NCBI GenBank assembly: GCA_964538505.1
Contig: CAZIDY010000001.1
Span: forward strand, 1 to 64,000
Length of the DNA: 64,000 nucleotides
From: Zeimonas sp964538505
Lineage (GTDB): Bacteria > Pseudomonadota > Gammaproteobacteria > Burkholderiales > Burkholderiaceae_E
Direction of reading: 5' to 3'
How positions within the stretch are numbered: the first letter of the stretch is position 1; the number at the start of each line of letters is the position of its first letter. Shown here piece after piece: positions 54,852 through 63,110 of this stretch. Under the pieces are notes generated by a model that was not told where the DNA came from, did not search any database, and saw only the letters and a list, made by a program, of their open reading frames with translations. Position numbers and translations under genes: made by a program.

Positions 54852-56183
54852 TTAGCAGCTTCGGCGATGGACACGAATCGCCTTGGCTTCGTAGCGCGGC
54901 ATCGACCCCGCTTCGTTGCACTCCACCCGGACGCGAATGCCGAGACGCGAGTGAATCTTGTGCGCGATCGCCCCCTCGATGTCAAGGTCAGGCAGAACGC
55001 ATGAAGCATCCCGCTCGACGGCGACCGTGATCTCCTCGAGCACTTGCTGCTCGCCGTCGATGTAGATGTGCCAGGCCTCCTTTACTACGCCTTCTGTCTC
55101 GGCGATCAAATCCTCGATCTGCGTCGGAAACACGATCACTCCCCGGATCTTGAGCATGTCGTCGCTGCGTCCGATGATGCGCCCGATTTTCGGCAGGCCG
55201 GCCCGCCCGCACGGGCAGTCGTACGGCCTGTCGGACAGTCGCACGAGATCACGGGTACGCCAGCGGACTACGGGGCTCGCCTCCCGTTCGAGTGTCGTGA
55301 TCACGATCTCGCCGACCTCTCCGGGCGCGACAGGCTTCATGGTGACCGGGTCGACGATTTCCGTGATGATCGTGTCTTCGTTGATCAAGTGCATCTCGTC
55401 GACGTCGTGGGAATGAGGGCACGAGATACCGATCACCGGTCCGCCTGCCTCGGTCGTTCCGTAGATGTTCTGCGCCATGAAGCCCGAAGGCATCTCCGCC
55501 TCGAGCTGGTTGCGAAACGCGGCGGAGATGGACTGGCCTCCGAAAACGCCGACTCGCATCTTCCAGTCGCGACGCGGATCGACATTCATGCTCTTGGCGA
55601 GATTGACAAGGGTCATCAGCCATAGCGGCGACAGGCTGCATGCAGTGTATTGATGGTCGGTGAGCCACTTCACGACGAGTTCGCCGCGTCCCGGTCCGAT
55701 CGGAAAGTTCACGGCGCCGTAGGCGGAAAGCCCGATGTCCATGGCCAGTCCGCCGATCCACAGCCCGTAGCCGTAGCCCTGGTACACGCGATCGTCGGGC
55801 CGAATTCCCGAGCATCGAAGAATGCGCGTCATCTGCTTCGGCAGAAGCTCGTTCAAGTCGCGCTCGGTCAACCCGAACAGCACCGGCAGGCCGGTCGTGC
55901 CCGACGTGGCGACGAAGCGACGGACGTTGGCGATATCCGTGGTCAGCATCGGAAACGGATAGAGCGCCCGCAGATCGCTCTTCTCCATCGTCGGCATCGA
56001 CGACAGCGCGTCGAAGTCACAGAGGTCGCGCGGTGAGACGTCGAACTGCCGGAAGTGCCTGACCCACTCCGGCGACCCCTGCAAGCGCTGTCCCAGTGCG
56101 GCCAGCTTCTCCCGCTGAAGCGCCACGATGCCAGCCCGATCAAGTTGCTCGATCCGGGGATGCTCGAATGCCGTTGTCTCCAC
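54852..56183 (-). CDS. PaaK-like (phenylacetate-CoA ligase family) CoA ligase
   Basis: This 443-residue adenylate-forming ligase belongs to the PaaK branch, which lacks the large extra segments of other AMP-ligases. Visible are the P-loop-like FVATSGTTGLPVLFG (about 95-109), IYGTTEAGGP (A5, about 238), WRTRDLVRL with PYDCPCGRAG, GRIIGRSDDMLKIRGVIVFP and a C-terminal ACT-like end. The GTG at 56183 has GAGGAAAG upstream. The family activates phenylacetate and other aryl or short acids. Its place in the mutase cluster suggests that it makes the CoA ester that is rearranged by the mutase. The C-terminal KAIRVHRRSC is a few residues shorter than PaaK. Confidence 0.92.
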   Translation of the reverse strand: METTAFEHPRIEQLDRAGIVALQREKLAALGQRLQGSPEWVRHFRQFDVSPRDLCDFDALSSMPTMEKSDLRALYPFPMLTTDIANVRRFVATSGTTGLPVLFGLTERDLNELLPKQMTRILRCSGIRPDDRVYQGYGYGLWIGGLAMDIGLSAYGAVNFPIGPGRGELVVKWLTDHQYTACSLSPLWLMTLVNLAKSMNVDPRRDWKMRVGVFGGQSISAAFRNQLEAEMPSGFMAQNIYGTTEAGGPVIGISCPHSHDVDEMHLINEDTIITEIVDPVTMKPVAPGEVGEIVITTLEREASPVVRWRTRDLVRLSDRPYDCPCGRAGLPKIGRIIGRSDDMLKIRGVIVFPTQIEDLIAETEGVVKEAWHIYIDGEQQVLEEITVAVERDASCVLPDLDIEGAIAHKIHSRLGIRVRVECNEAGSMPRYEAKAIRVHRRSC

Positions 56184-56240
56184 GTTGCTTTCCTCGTTGT
56201 GCCGTGTGGATGTTCGCGAGGAGCGACGATAGCTAAAGCC

Positions 56241-56253
56241 GACCGGACGGTCA
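56241..56253. promoter_or_regulatory. Predicted TetR operator, left copy
   Basis: GACCGGACGGTCA contains the two-base-spaced palindrome GACCG-GA-CGGTC. With flanks (56238-56253) it matches the right copy at 15 of 16 bases, in opposite orientation. It lies 58 bases before the CoA-ligase start, over a likely promoter. Confidence 0.72.
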
Positions 56254-56310
56254 ACTATGCTATTGCCCAGTTTTTTCATAGTTACGATACGGTTTTTTGT
56301 AGTTTACTAT

Positions 56311-56326
56311 TGACCGTCCGGTCGGT
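56311..56326. promoter_or_regulatory. Predicted TetR operator, right copy
   Basis: TGACCGTCCGGTCGGT carries the same GACCG-TC-CGGTC palindrome, inverted relative to the left site. A weak TACTAT -10 (56304-56309) for the mutase operon ends just before it, so bound repressor would cover the start of transcription. Confidence 0.72.
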
Positions 56327-56408
56327 CGAGTTTATGCTTCGCCAAGCAGTTGTGCCGACAAGGCCGCCGGCCCACGGAGGCTTGGCAGACCGGAAGTGGA
56401 GAAGACGG

Positions 56409-58055
56409 ATGAAGCGAGAGACCGATTACGGGTATTCGATCAAGACCTACTACACGCCGGAAGACGTTCCGGGGTGGAGTTACGACGAGGACCTCGGTCA
56501 TCCGGGCTCGTTTCCGTACACGCGGGGCTACCACGAGCAGGGCTACCGCAGCCGGATGTGGACCCAACGGATGACCGCGGGCCTGGGCACCTCGAAGGAA
56601 GCCAACAAGGTGCTGCACAAGTACCGCGAGATGGGTCAACGAGGCGGCATGTGTGTCATCAGCGACCGCGTGTTCTCTTCCTGCATCGACCCCGACCATC
56701 CGTTGGGCCGCCGAGAAGCGGGTGTGCTCGGATGGCCTGGATGCTCCTTGCTCGAGTTCGAGGAGTTGATGGAGGGCGTCCCATTGACTGGTCAATCGAT
56801 CACGCTGCTCGGATCGTCCGCCCCGTCGGCATTGCGCCTGGCGTATGTGGTTGCACTGGCCGAGAAGCGCGGAATCGACCCGCGTGAAGTGCATGGCAGC
56901 GTCATCGAGTCGCCCTTCGAGAACTACTTCGGGCAGACGGATGTCCAACCGTTCGACCTCAACCTGAAGCTGTTCCTGGACGCATCCGAACACGTACTGC
57001 GCAACGGAATCCGGATGCGCGCCTGCATCATCAGCCAGCACTTCCAGGAGTCCGGCGGCAACAATGCTCAGGCGATCGCCATCGAGCTCTCGATGCTCAA
57101 GGAACTCTGCGGCCTGCTTGTGAACGAACGCGGCCTGGATTTCGACGACGTTGCGCTGCTCCCCTACGAACTGGTAAGCGTCGGCTCCCGTTTCTTCGAG
57201 GAGATCGCGAAGGTTCGAGCGACCCGACGGATGTGGGCGCGCATGGCAAGAGAACACTTCAAGGCAAAGAAGGACAAGTCGTGTCAGTTGCTGATCGCCG
57301 TGCACACGTCCGGGCGCACGATGACCTATCAGCAGCCGCTGAACAATATCGCCCGCTGTGCCATCCAGACGCTGGCAGGCGCCATTGCGGGCTGCACCGC
57401 ACTTGACAACGCCACGCTCGACAACGCGTACGCCGAACCCTCGACCCTTGCGGCGCGAATGTCGCTGAACACCCAGCATATCGTCGCCTATGAAACCGGT
57501 GCGGCCGACGTGGTCGATCCCCTGGCCGGGTCCTATTTCGTCGAGTGCCTGACGAACAAGGTCGAGGAAGCGGCCTATCGGATTCTCGAGGAAATCGATT
57601 CGCTTGGCGGCATGATCGCCGCGATCGACAAGGGCTATATCCAGAACATGTTGCGCGAAGAAGCGAACAAGAAGTTCCGCGAGATCGACAGCAACGAGCG
57701 CCTGGTCATCGGCGTGAATCATCTTCCTCTACCGGAGGGCGAACAGGAGTTCGCCATCCCGATCCAGGAGGTGCATTCCAACGACTCCGAAGCCATCGCT
57801 ACGCGAATGCAGCAGTGGAAGAAGACCCGCAACCTCGAGCTAGTGAATCGGACGTTGGCTCGGTTGCACGACGACGCGGGGCGCGGCGAGCGTTTCAATC
57901 TCATGCCGTCGATCATCGATGCCGTGAAGGCGTACGCGACGGCCGGCGAGGTGATGGGCGTCATCCGGATGGCCCGTGGCCTCGCTTATGACCCGTTCAA
58001 CGTGATCGACTGCCCGTTCCCCCTGCAGGAACCGGCACGCGCACAAGTGGCTTAA
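56409..58055 (+). CDS. Coenzyme B12-dependent acyl-CoA mutase, large (catalytic) subunit, divergent
   Basis: This 548-residue protein is the TIM-barrel subunit of a methylmalonyl-CoA-mutase-type enzyme without a fused cobalamin domain; the small subunit is next. Recognisable parts are FPYTRGYHEQGYRSRMWTQRMTAGLGT (35-61), SQHFQESGGNNAQ with the conserved His that supports the cofactor, VHTSGRTMTYQQPLNNIARCAIQTLAGAIAGC, and NTQHIVAYETGAADVVDPLAGSYFVE. At the position that is Tyr in methylmalonyl-, Phe in isobutyryl- and Ile in 2-hydroxyisobutyryl-CoA mutase it has Thr56, and the Asp/Ala position 27 residues on is Val83. The 'FDLxTxxGYDSD' loop is replaced by ISDRVFSSCIDPD. The ATG at 56409 has GGAGAAG upstream. 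The substrate is unknown. Confidence 0.92.
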   Translation: MKRETDYGYSIKTYYTPEDVPGWSYDEDLGHPGSFPYTRGYHEQGYRSRMWTQRMTAGLGTSKEANKVLHKYREMGQRGGMCVISDRVFSSCIDPDHPLGRREAGVLGWPGCSLLEFEELMEGVPLTGQSITLLGSSAPSALRLAYVVALAEKRGIDPREVHGSVIESPFENYFGQTDVQPFDLNLKLFLDASEHVLRNGIRMRACIISQHFQESGGNNAQAIAIELSMLKELCGLLVNERGLDFDDVALLPYELVSVGSRFFEEIAKVRATRRMWARMAREHFKAKKDKSCQLLIAVHTSGRTMTYQQPLNNIARCAIQTLAGAIAGCTALDNATLDNAYAEPSTLAARMSLNTQHIVAYETGAADVVDPLAGSYFVECLTNKVEEAAYRILEEIDSLGGMIAAIDKGYIQNMLREEANKKFREIDSNERLVIGVNHLPLPEGEQEFAIPIQEVHSNDSEAIATRMQQWKKTRNLELVNRTLARLHDDAGRGERFNLMPSIIDAVKAYATAGEVMGVIRMARGLAYDPFNVIDCPFPLQEPARAQVA

Positions 58056-58077
58056 CCGACCAAGACAGAAAAGCGTC

Positions 58078-58491
58078 ATGAACAACCGAAACGGGCTCAA
58101 GGTCATCGTCTCGATGATCGGTCTCGACGGCCATACGACTGGCGGAGAGGTCGTCTCGATGATCCTTCGCGATGCCGGGTTCGAGGTCGTCTACCTGGGT
58201 GTCAACCAAACGCCGGAGATGATCGTCGATGCGGCGATGCAGGAAGACATCGACGCGATCGGAATCAGCTCACATGCGTCGAACTATCCGCAGATCGCAC
58301 AGCTCGTGCACCTGATGCGTGAACGCGAGATGGACGACGTTCCGGTGATCTGCGGAGGGAACATCCCGCCGCAACAGATTGAACGCCTGCTCGCGAACGG
58401 TGTCGCAAGAGTCTTTACACCAGGCAGCAGCGCCGATGAGATTGTCGACTACCTTGCCGCAAACGCCCGACGGTCACAGGCGCATGGTTGA
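58078..58491 (+). CDS. Coenzyme B12-dependent acyl-CoA mutase, small (cobalamin-binding) subunit
   Basis: This 137-residue B12-binding domain carries the base-off/His-on motif D-x-H-x-x-G as GLDGHTTGG (Asp17, His19, Gly22), the S-x-L equivalent ISSHASNY (about 62-69) and CGGNIPPQQ (GG motif, about 91). It provides the axial histidine for adenosylcobalamin to the large subunit 22 bases upstream. Length and layout match IcmB/HcmB. The GTPase gene begins before its stop (8-base overlap), so the three are translated together. Confidence 0.95.
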   Translation: MNNRNGLKVIVSMIGLDGHTTGGEVVSMILRDAGFEVVYLGVNQTPEMIVDAAMQEDIDAIGISSHASNYPQIAQLVHLMREREMDDVPVICGGNIPPQQIERLLANGVARVFTPGSSADEIVDYLAANARRSQAHG

Positions 58492-59449
58492 TGTATTGCG
58501 TTCGGATGACCTTGTAGCCGAGGTGACGTCCGGTAACCTGCGCGCCGGCGCTCGGTTGATCAGTCGCATTGAACACGCCGACAAGAGCGTCGTTCCGATT
58601 CTCCAATCGCTGTATCGCGTTGGGGGGCGATCTCGAATCGTCGGTGTCACCGGCCCACCCGGGGCGGGCAAGAGCACGCTGATCGACAAGCTGATCGGCC
58701 ATTGGCGTCAGCGCGGCCTGCGAGTTGCGGTACTGGCCGTCGATCCGTCGAGTCCGTTCTCCGGCGGCGCCCTGTTGGGCGACCGTTTGCGCATGGCGAG
58801 CCACAGCGGAGACGATGGCGTGTTCATTCGCAGCATGGCCTCGCGCGGCCGAACCGGCGGTCTGGCCACGGCGGCCCGAGATGCGCTCGTCGTCCTCGAT
58901 GCCATGCCGTGGGACGTAGTGCTCCTGGAGACCGTGGGCGTCGGACAGAACGAAACCGAAGTCATGCGGCACGCATCGATCGTCGTTCTGGTTCAGACCC
59001 CGATGGGAGGAGACGACGTGCAGGCCGCGAAAGCCGGAATCATGGAGATCGGCGATGTGCTGGTCGTGAACAAGGCCGATCACCCGGATGCCGATCGGGC
59101 AGCGCGCATGTTGAGAGATGTGGTCGCCCGCAGCGGACGCCTGCATCCGAACCGCGTCTGGGCGCCTCCGGTTCTCAAGTCGCAAGCCTTTCGGAACGAG
59201 GGTGTCGTCGAGGTGGCCGAGCAGATTGACCGATTTTTCGCGGTACTGGCGGCGAATCCCGAGTTCGCCCGATCCAGGCAGCGATCGCGAGCGACGCATC
59301 GCGTCGGGCAGATCTTGCGTGAACTCCTCGACCGCCATCTGGCCTCGGGCGATGGCGAGTGGCTGGACGAGATGAGCGAGCCGCTGCTGTCGAGGACCGT
59401 CGATCCGTACACGGTCGCCGAAGAATTGCTGTCTCGCGTGGTTGCCTGA
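58484..59449 (+). CDS. MeaB/ArgK-like G-protein chaperone for the mutase
   Basis: MeaB-type SIMIBI GTPases load and protect adenosylcobalamin in acyl-CoA mutases. The 321-residue protein has Walker A GPPGAGKST (about 52-60), VDPSSPFSGGALLGDRLRM (switch I area), DVVLLETVGVGQNE (switch III/II area), and NKADHPDAD (G4). The ATG at 58484 overlaps the small-subunit gene. Its dedicated presence inside the operon, as with meaH in the 2-hydroxyisobutyrate operon of Aquincola, supports a self-contained mutase system. Confidence 0.94.
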   Translation: MVDVLRSDDLVAEVTSGNLRAGARLISRIEHADKSVVPILQSLYRVGGRSRIVGVTGPPGAGKSTLIDKLIGHWRQRGLRVAVLAVDPSSPFSGGALLGDRLRMASHSGDDGVFIRSMASRGRTGGLATAARDALVVLDAMPWDVVLLETVGVGQNETEVMRHASIVVLVQTPMGGDDVQAAKAGIMEIGDVLVVNKADHPDADRAARMLRDVVARSGRLHPNRVWAPPVLKSQAFRNEGVVEVAEQIDRFFAVLAANPEFARSRQRSRATHRVGQILRELLDRHLASGDGEWLDEMSEPLLSRTVDPYTVAEELLSRVVA

Positions 59450-59507
59450 TAGTCAGCACGACGACCGGCCATTCAGCGAAGTCGTTCGCGATAAACAGGA
59501 GAGGGAC

Positions 59508-60683
59508 ATGAACTGGTTCGATATGGGTCGTATCGCATCGCGGATGGCCACGGCGGTCGTCGTCGGCACACTTGCCATGGCCGGTAGCGCATACGCGCAG
59601 CAGGAGCCGATCCGCATCGGCTCGTTCCTTGCAATCACCGGTCCGGCATCGTTCCTCGGTGACCCCGAGCAGAAGACGCTCGAGATGTACGTCGAGCGCA
59701 TCAACGCATCGGGGGGTGTCCTTGGCCGCAAGGTCGAGCTCATTACCTACGATGACGGTGGCAGTGCCGAGAAGGCGCGCACCTTCGCGAAACGTCTGAT
59801 CGAGCAGGACAAGGTCGATGCAATCATCGGTGGTACCACCACCGGCGCGACGATGGCGGCGGTGCCGCTCGTCGAGCAGGCGGAGATCCCGTTCATTTCG
59901 CTCGCCGGTGCGGTCGTCATCATCGAGCCGGTCAAGAAGTGGGTCTTCAAAACGCCTCATACCGATCGAATCGCCTGCGAGAAGATCTTTACAGACATGA
60001 AGGAGCGCAACCTCCAGAAAGTGGCGCTGATCTCGGGCGCGGGTGGCTACGAGAAGTCGCTGCGCGCCGAATGCCTGAAGGTTTCCGGCGAGTACGGCAT
60101 CGATGTCGTTGCCGATGAGAGCTACGGTGCGTCCGACACCGACATGACCCCGCAGCTGACGAAGATCAAGAACACCTCCGGGGTGCAGGCGGTGATCAAC
60201 GCGAGCTTCGGCCAGAGTGCGGCGATCGTCACGAAGAACTACAGCCAGGTCGCGATGGGTCTGCCCCTGTACCAGACGCACAGCGTCGCATCGAAGGAGT
60301 ACATCAAGCTCTCAGGCGATGCAGCCGAGGGCGTTCGCCTGCCGGCCGCGGCATTGCTGGTCGCTCACATCCTCCCCGATGCCAATCCGCAGAAGCCGGT
60401 AGTCACCGCATACAGGAATGACTACGAAGCGAAGTTCAACTCCGCCGTCTCCACCTTTGGCGGACACGCGTACGACGGCCTGATGATCGTGATCGAGGCG
60501 ATCAAGCGTGCCGGAAGCACCGACAAGGCGAAGGTGCGCGACGAGATCGAGAAGACCAGTGGCTACATCGGTACCGGCGGCATCGTGAACATGTCGCCCA
60601 CGGATCACATGGGACTCGACCTGAGCGCCTTTCAGATGCTCGAAGTGCGCAACGGCGACTGGACACTCGTGAACGGCCGCTGA
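59508..60683 (+). CDS. Periplasmic (Liv-type) binding protein of the mutase cluster
   Basis: This 391-residue Peripla_BP_6 protein has a signal peptide (about 1-31, VVVGTLAMAGSAYAQQ) and the family elements IRIGSFLAITGPASFLGDPEQKTLEMYVERINASGGVLGRKVELI and DDGGSAEKARTFAKRLIEQDKVDAIIGGTTTGATMAA. CAGGAGAGGG precedes the ATG at 59508. No permease or ATPase genes follow, so it must share a Liv-type membrane complex, for example LivMHGF at 33253-38005 or another. It most likely binds the acid (or an ester/amide of it) that the PaaK-like ligase and mutase process. Confidence 0.9.
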   Translation: MNWFDMGRIASRMATAVVVGTLAMAGSAYAQQEPIRIGSFLAITGPASFLGDPEQKTLEMYVERINASGGVLGRKVELITYDDGGSAEKARTFAKRLIEQDKVDAIIGGTTTGATMAAVPLVEQAEIPFISLAGAVVIIEPVKKWVFKTPHTDRIACEKIFTDMKERNLQKVALISGAGGYEKSLRAECLKVSGEYGIDVVADESYGASDTDMTPQLTKIKNTSGVQAVINASFGQSAAIVTKNYSQVAMGLPLYQTHSVASKEYIKLSGDAAEGVRLPAAALLVAHILPDANPQKPVVTAYRNDYEAKFNSAVSTFGGHAYDGLMIVIEAIKRAGSTDKAKVRDEIEKTSGYIGTGGIVNMSPTDHMGLDLSAFQMLEVRNGDWTLVNGR

Positions 60684-60965
60684 GCGTAGACAACGGAGCC
60701 AAAGGGTAGGGCGGCGCGGGCGAATGCAGTTTGTTCAGCACCCCGGCGAGGAGCGGCGATCGCCCAACGAAGACGCCCGACTGAAACGCCGTAGCCATGC
60801 CTGGGCCCGCTGGTAGTTGAGGCCGGCATCGCTGCGGCTCAGTCGCGGCAACCGCGACTCTTCCGCGGCTATGTCCCGTACCGGGGAATCGTCCGGCGCT
60901 GCGCTCCAGCCGCCGGTCGGACCGCCGATGCATGCCGCGCCGTTCCAGCCGAAAACCGCGGAACG
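60684..60965. other. Gap before the diguanylate cyclase gene, no gene seen
   Basis: This 282-base stretch has no supported reading frame. I looked for a c-di-GMP riboswitch and a terminator for the mutase operon and saw neither. A short minus-strand frame ends at 60735 but has no recognisable content. Confidence 0.5.
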
Positions 60966-62477
60966 ATGGAGATCTCCGAGAGCGTCGTGCCTACGACCGC
61001 CGAGCGTGCGCGCTCGGCGTTGCGCTATCTGGCGCAACGACGCCTGTCGCCCACGCCCGACCAGTATCGGCGCGCATGGAACCGGATCGGCGCCCCGGAT
61101 TGCGAGGACGAAGGCACTCCGGAACGAGTCGACGAGCCGCCCGGGCCGGTCATTGCCGAGGCGGTACGCTGGCTGGAGATTCCGCAACGCAACTGGACGC
61201 GGGCACGCAAGAAGGACGCACTGCAGCGGCTCCTGAGTCGCCCGCTCGATTCCGCGCGGCTGGCCGAGCGTCTCGCCTGCCTGGTCGATTCGTGGAAGCG
61301 GGATGAATCCGACGCGCCGGCAGTCGTGAGCGAGGTGCCCGGCCACGACCGGTTGTGCAGTGATCATGCGCGGGGCAACGATACGATCGTCGTCGATTCG
61401 CCTTGCGCAGAAGATGCGCCGTCCGAGGTGCCGCATTTGAGGCGGCACGGCGAAACGATGCGCCGCCTGCTCGCCGAGATGACCCGCCTGCTCGTCACCG
61501 TCTGCGAGACGGTGCCGACGCTCGTCGAGGAAGAGGCGTGGGTGCGTCGCCAGTTCGACGCGATCCGCGCGACGCTCGATCCGGCAGGCCGCTATCCCGA
61601 CCGGCGCGACCTCTCGCTTGCGCGCGACGTGCTGCAACGAACCGCCGAGGAGCATCAACGGCTGCTGAAGCTGCGCCGCGATTCGTTGCAGATGATGAAG
61701 TCGATGCTGGCGCAATGCGTAGACTGGCTGAGCACGCTGACCGAATCGAGCGACCGTTTCGGCGGCAGGCTGGGGACCTACCTGGAGGAGATCCGCAACT
61801 CTTCCGACCTGGCGACGCTCGCCGGCGTGGTCCATCAGTTGATCGAGGAAACGCGCGCGATCTACACCGAGTTCGATTCGTCGCGAAGCGCCTTTGCCGA
61901 GGCAGGCGATCGTGCGCGCGTGCTGCAGGACGAGGTCGAGCGCCTCGCCGGTCAACTGGAAAACGCAAGCGCGTTGATCATGACCGATCATCTGACGCAG
62001 CTGCTCAATCGACGCGGACTCGAGCGCTCGTTCGACGACCTCGCACGCTCCTGCACCGCCGCGTCGGCGCCGTTGTCGGTTGCGTTGATCGACGTGGACG
62101 ACTTCAAGCAGCTGAACGACGCCTACGGGCATCAGAGCGGCGACGAGGCGTTGCGTCATCTCGCGCGCGTCCTCTCGGCCAGCCTGCGGCCCACCGATGT
62201 CGTCGCGCGCTACGGCGGCGAGGAGTTCGTCGTTCTGTTGCCCACGGTGCCGCTCGATCGCGCGGTCGAGGTGATCCGTCGTTCGCAGCGCGCGCTGACG
62301 AACGATGTCTATCTGAACGGCGAAGAGCGGATCTTCGTGACCTTCTCCGCCGGGGTGGCACAGGCGGCGGACGGCGAGCGGCTCGATGCGATCGTCGAGC
62401 GCGCCGACGACGCGATGTATTGCGCCAAGCGTTCGGGAAAGAACCGGGTGCTCGCTGCCGCGGCCCGATCGGGTTGA
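60966..62477 (+). CDS. Diguanylate cyclase (GGDEF), cytoplasmic
   Basis: This 503-residue protein has a C-terminal GGDEF domain (about 335-500) with active site GGEEF (417-421) and the inhibitory I-site RxxD (Arg408-Asp411) five residues before it. It should thus make c-di-GMP and be product-inhibited. The substrate-binding segments DHLTQLLNRRGLERSF and ALIDVDDFKQLNDAYGH are intact. The N-terminal about 330 residues are helical, acidic in part, with a coiled coil at about 290-345, no membrane helix and no known sensor domain. The ATG at 60966 is the first in frame. The signal it reads is unknown. Orn (22263) can clear the breakdown product pGpG. Confidence 0.92.
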   Translation: MEISESVVPTTAERARSALRYLAQRRLSPTPDQYRRAWNRIGAPDCEDEGTPERVDEPPGPVIAEAVRWLEIPQRNWTRARKKDALQRLLSRPLDSARLAERLACLVDSWKRDESDAPAVVSEVPGHDRLCSDHARGNDTIVVDSPCAEDAPSEVPHLRRHGETMRRLLAEMTRLLVTVCETVPTLVEEEAWVRRQFDAIRATLDPAGRYPDRRDLSLARDVLQRTAEEHQRLLKLRRDSLQMMKSMLAQCVDWLSTLTESSDRFGGRLGTYLEEIRNSSDLATLAGVVHQLIEETRAIYTEFDSSRSAFAEAGDRARVLQDEVERLAGQLENASALIMTDHLTQLLNRRGLERSFDDLARSCTAASAPLSVALIDVDDFKQLNDAYGHQSGDEALRHLARVLSASLRPTDVVARYGGEEFVVLLPTVPLDRAVEVIRRSQRALTNDVYLNGEERIFVTFSAGVAQAADGERLDAIVERADDAMYCAKRSGKNRVLAAAARSG

Positions 62478-62518
62478 GTACGATAGCGAGTGGCGTGTCC
62501 GACTCGGGAGATCCTCCC

Positions 62519-63025
62519 ATGAAGATTTCGATGTACCAGGCCAGCGTTCCGCGGCTGGCGAACCTGCTCGAGAATCTCTCGAGAATTCTCGACAAGGCGC
62601 AGGCGCATGCAGACGCGGGCGCGATCGACGTCTCTACCGTGATGGACTATCGGCTCGCGCCCGACATGTATCCGTTCTCGAAGCAGGTGCAGATCGCCTG
62701 CGACAAGGCGAGAAGCGTCGTGGCGCGTCTCGCGGGAATGGAGGTGCCGTACTACAAGGACGACGAGCAGACCTTCGCCGAGCTGAAGGAGCGCATCGCC
62801 CGCACCGTCGAGTTCATCCGCAGCGTGCCGGCGGATCGCATCGACGGCACCGACGACGACGAGATCGTGCTGCCGGTCACCGGCAAGGAGACACGCTACA
62901 AGGGCATGCAGCTGCTGCTCGGCCATTCGATGCCGAACGTGTACTTCCACGCGACGACCGCCTACAACATCCTCCGCCAGAACGGCGTGCCGATCGGCAA
63001 GCGGGATTTCCTCGGGAATCCGTAG
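62519..63025 (+). CDS. DUF1993 family protein
   Basis: This 168-residue cytoplasmic protein matches the DUF1993 family: ISMYQASVPRLANLLENLSRILDKAQAHADA, the helix PFSKQVQIACDKARSVVARL, and the end LPNVYFHATTAYNILRQNGVPIGKRDFLG-like tail. The fold is probably a DinB-like four-helix bundle; function is unknown. A GGGAG site lies 7 bases before the ATG at 62519, 42 bases after the diguanylate cyclase gene on the same strand. Confidence 0.9.
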   Translation: MKISMYQASVPRLANLLENLSRILDKAQAHADAGAIDVSTVMDYRLAPDMYPFSKQVQIACDKARSVVARLAGMEVPYYKDDEQTFAELKERIARTVEFIRSVPADRIDGTDDDEIVLPVTGKETRYKGMQLLLGHSMPNVYFHATTAYNILRQNGVPIGKRDFLGNP

Positions 63026-63110
63026 CGTCGAGAAAGCCTGACAGAGGAATGCCGTTACGTCTTCCCGGCAAACGGTGATGAGTTCGGCTCGGCCCCCGCC
63101 CCAGAAATAA

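Noticed and set aside
56184..56408. Cobalamin riboswitch before the mutase operon
   Set aside because: No B12-box-like sequence or long structured leader was seen; the gap is explained by two TetR operators and promoters.
60684..60965. c-di-GMP riboswitch upstream of the diguanylate cyclase
   Set aside because: I did not find the conserved GEMM core or the expected helices.
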